A DNA stretch of 64,000 bases from Sphingomonas sp. PP-CE-1G-424 (GTDB lineage: Bacteria; Pseudomonadota; Alphaproteobacteria; Sphingomonadales; Sphingomonadaceae), in contig NZ_SLXW01000011.1 in the NCBI RefSeq assembly GCF_004341085.1, forward strand, positions 1-64,000, in the 5' to 3' direction. Under the pieces are notes generated by a model. The model saw only the letters and a program-made list of their open reading frames with translations. It was not told the DNA's origin and ran no database searches. Shown here piece by piece: positions 62,965 through 64,000 of this stretch. Position 1 is the stretch's first letter, and each line of letters opens with the position of its first letter. The position numbers and the translations under genes were made by a program.

Positions 62965-64000
62965 CCGTCGATCGCCGCACGCTGCTCGGTGGTGCCGCCG
63001 CCGCGCTCGCCACGCTCCCTGCCGTCGCCCGAGCAGCGTCTGCGACGTTGCGGGTCAAGACACCGATGGCAGCGCCGGAATGGGCGATTCTGCAACGCCG
63101 GCTGCTCGCCGCCAATGCGGAGGCGTGCGAGGCGTTCTACGCGAAGTATGCCGATAACCGCGGGTGGCTGCGCGTGTTCGAGCGATGGGGTGCGAACGAT
63201 GGTCCCGACGATGCGGCGGAAGCAACGAATGACTGGGCGATCCTGCACGCGCTCGGCGGCCCCGATAGCATCCGCGATCTGTATGCACGGGCGTGGGAAG
63301 GGCATCTCAAGCAGTTTACCGCCGCGCGAACGGTCGACGTGCCGATCGCTCGCGCGGGTATGTATTTCCGCGAGTTTCCCGTCCAGATGGATTGGCAGCA
63401 CAATGCGGAGGGGCTGACGACCTTCAACCTGATGGGGCTGTCCGGCCCGCGTGATCTGAAGCTGATCGAGCGGACGCGTCGTTACGCCGATTTCTACACC
63501 GGCCGCGATCTGACCACGCGCAATTACGATCCGAAGCTGCGGATCATGCGCAGCCTGATGAACGGCAGCCGGGGCCCGATGCTGCGCCGCGCGACCGAAC
63601 TCGACTGGGCCGGCGATCCGTTCGCAGCCGGCGAACGCTTCCACATGGAGCACGGCGAAACGACCTACGCGCAGACGCTCGCGCATTATGCCGAATATGG
63701 CGACGTCGTCGGCGACAACCCGCTCAACCTGCAGGCGACGGCGCTCGGGCTCAACGCGTATGCGCTGGGGGCAGGGGAGCGATACCGGACTTGGGCACTT
63801 GACTATCTCGACGCCTGGGTCGGCCGCGCCAAGGCGAACGGCGACATCATCCCCAGCCGGGTCGGTCTCGACGGTGTCGTGCCGCGCGACTGGTGGAGCG
63901 GCGTCTATGGCTGGGGCTTCTCGCCGATCGTGCCGCAAACCGGCAAGCGCGAAAACCGCAACCGTGTGCCCCGTTCGATCACCGCGTTCATGACCGGCAC
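62961..64000 (+). CDS. Exported protein of a putative toroid lyase/hydrolase type, 3'-truncated by window edge
   Basis: 346 codons are visible, with no stop. It has a Tat-like signal (VDRRTLLGGAAAALATLPAV). The body is Trp/Tyr/His-rich and helical: YFREFPVQMDWQHNAEGLTT, FNLMGLSGPRDLKLIERTRR, FHMEHGETTYAQTLAHYAE and DWWSGVYGWGFSPIVPQ. That looks like an (alpha/alpha)-barrel polysaccharide enzyme rather than a known PL1 or GH28. It is co-translated with the MFS carrier (ATGA overlap). I cannot name the family. Confidence 0.75.
   Translation, partial: MTVDRRTLLGGAAAALATLPAVARAASATLRVKTPMAAPEWAILQRRLLAANAEACEAFYAKYADNRGWLRVFERWGANDGPDDAAEATNDWAILHALGGPDSIRDLYARAWEGHLKQFTAARTVDVPIARAGMYFREFPVQMDWQHNAEGLTTFNLMGLSGPRDLKLIERTRRYADFYTGRDLTTRNYDPKLRIMRSLMNGSRGPMLRRATELDWAGDPFAAGERFHMEHGETTYAQTLAHYAEYGDVVGDNPLNLQATALGLNAYALGAGERYRTWALDYLDAWVGRAKANGDIIPSRVGLDGVVPRDWWSGVYGWGFSPIVPQTGKRENRNRVPRSITAFMTG

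Noticed and set aside
1..64000. CRISPR arrays, rRNA or tRNA genes, and insertion-sequence transposases
   Set aside because: No regularly spaced repeats, no rRNA- or tRNA-like segments and no transposase-like protein were seen by reading; a tRNAscan or CRISPR finder run was not possible.

Overview
The window is high-GC DNA with the gene content of an alphaproteobacterium of the Sphingomonas group. The signs are several large TonB-dependent receptors, a FecI/FecR pair, DnaE2, SOS-type genes, many GTG starts and ATGA/GTGA gene overlaps, and the DUF2285/DUF736/TraF/RlxS style of integrative element. No rRNA, tRNA or CRISPR array was seen.

Layout. (1) 1-7.4 kb: the 3' part of dnaE2 with two coupled small genes, a SirB1-type protein, a DUF3606 protein, a broken SRAP gene, a nucleoside deaminase and a DUF892 ferritin-like protein. 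(2) 7.2-9.2 kb: poorly coding, with a frameshifted unknown gene. (3) 9.2-18.3 kb: a complete lasso-peptide locus. A plus-strand arm (ECF sigma, FecR, TonB receptor with STN domain, S9-type lasso isopeptidase) runs tail to tail into a minus-strand arm (precursor A, leader peptidase B, cyclase C). The 40-residue precursor lies at 18180-18302 on the minus strand and predicts a new lasso peptide with a Gly1-Glu8 ring. (4) 18.4-20.9 kb: gntR, a frame-broken small gene, luxI and luxR. They lie on the same strand as the lasso A-B-C genes and upstream of them, and a perfect 20-bp lux-box-like dyad sits between luxR and luxI. (5) 21.2-34.1 kb: an ICE-type mobile segment. It holds an FseA-like DUF2285 gene split at a UUU-C +1 slippery site, ardC, DUF2958, a ParB-like gene with an amber codon, a nuclease, DUF736, an RdfS-like HTH, TraF, a lytic transglycosylase, an oriT-like region and an RlxS relaxase. 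Many accessory genes here carry stops or frameshifts; no integrase, TraG or mating-pair genes are present. (6) 34.2-64 kb: a DUF885 peptidase, then a pectin/uronate utilisation locus. It contains a giant LamG protein, hexuronate transporters, uxaA, a UxuB/UxaB-type reductase, uxaC, kduI, kduD, kdgK, esterases, GH43, two TonB receptors and a LacI regulator.

How the genes work together. In the lasso locus B removes the leader and C closes the ring. The TonB receptor probably re-imports the product, the sigma/anti-sigma pair senses it, and the isopeptidase opens it; no ABC exporter is seen. The LuxR/LuxI pair lies between the lasso genes and an FseA-like gene. That resembles the quorum control of ICEMlSym-type elements and suggests density control of peptide production, element excision, or both.

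In the uronate locus both oligogalacturonide lyase products (via KduI/KduD) and free galacturonate (via UxaC, a reductase and UxaA) reach 2-keto-3-deoxygluconate, which KdgK phosphorylates. Five copies of a 14-bp operator (consensus GGTAACCGGTGTCA, three identical) lie before the main transcription units and define a likely LacI-type regulon.
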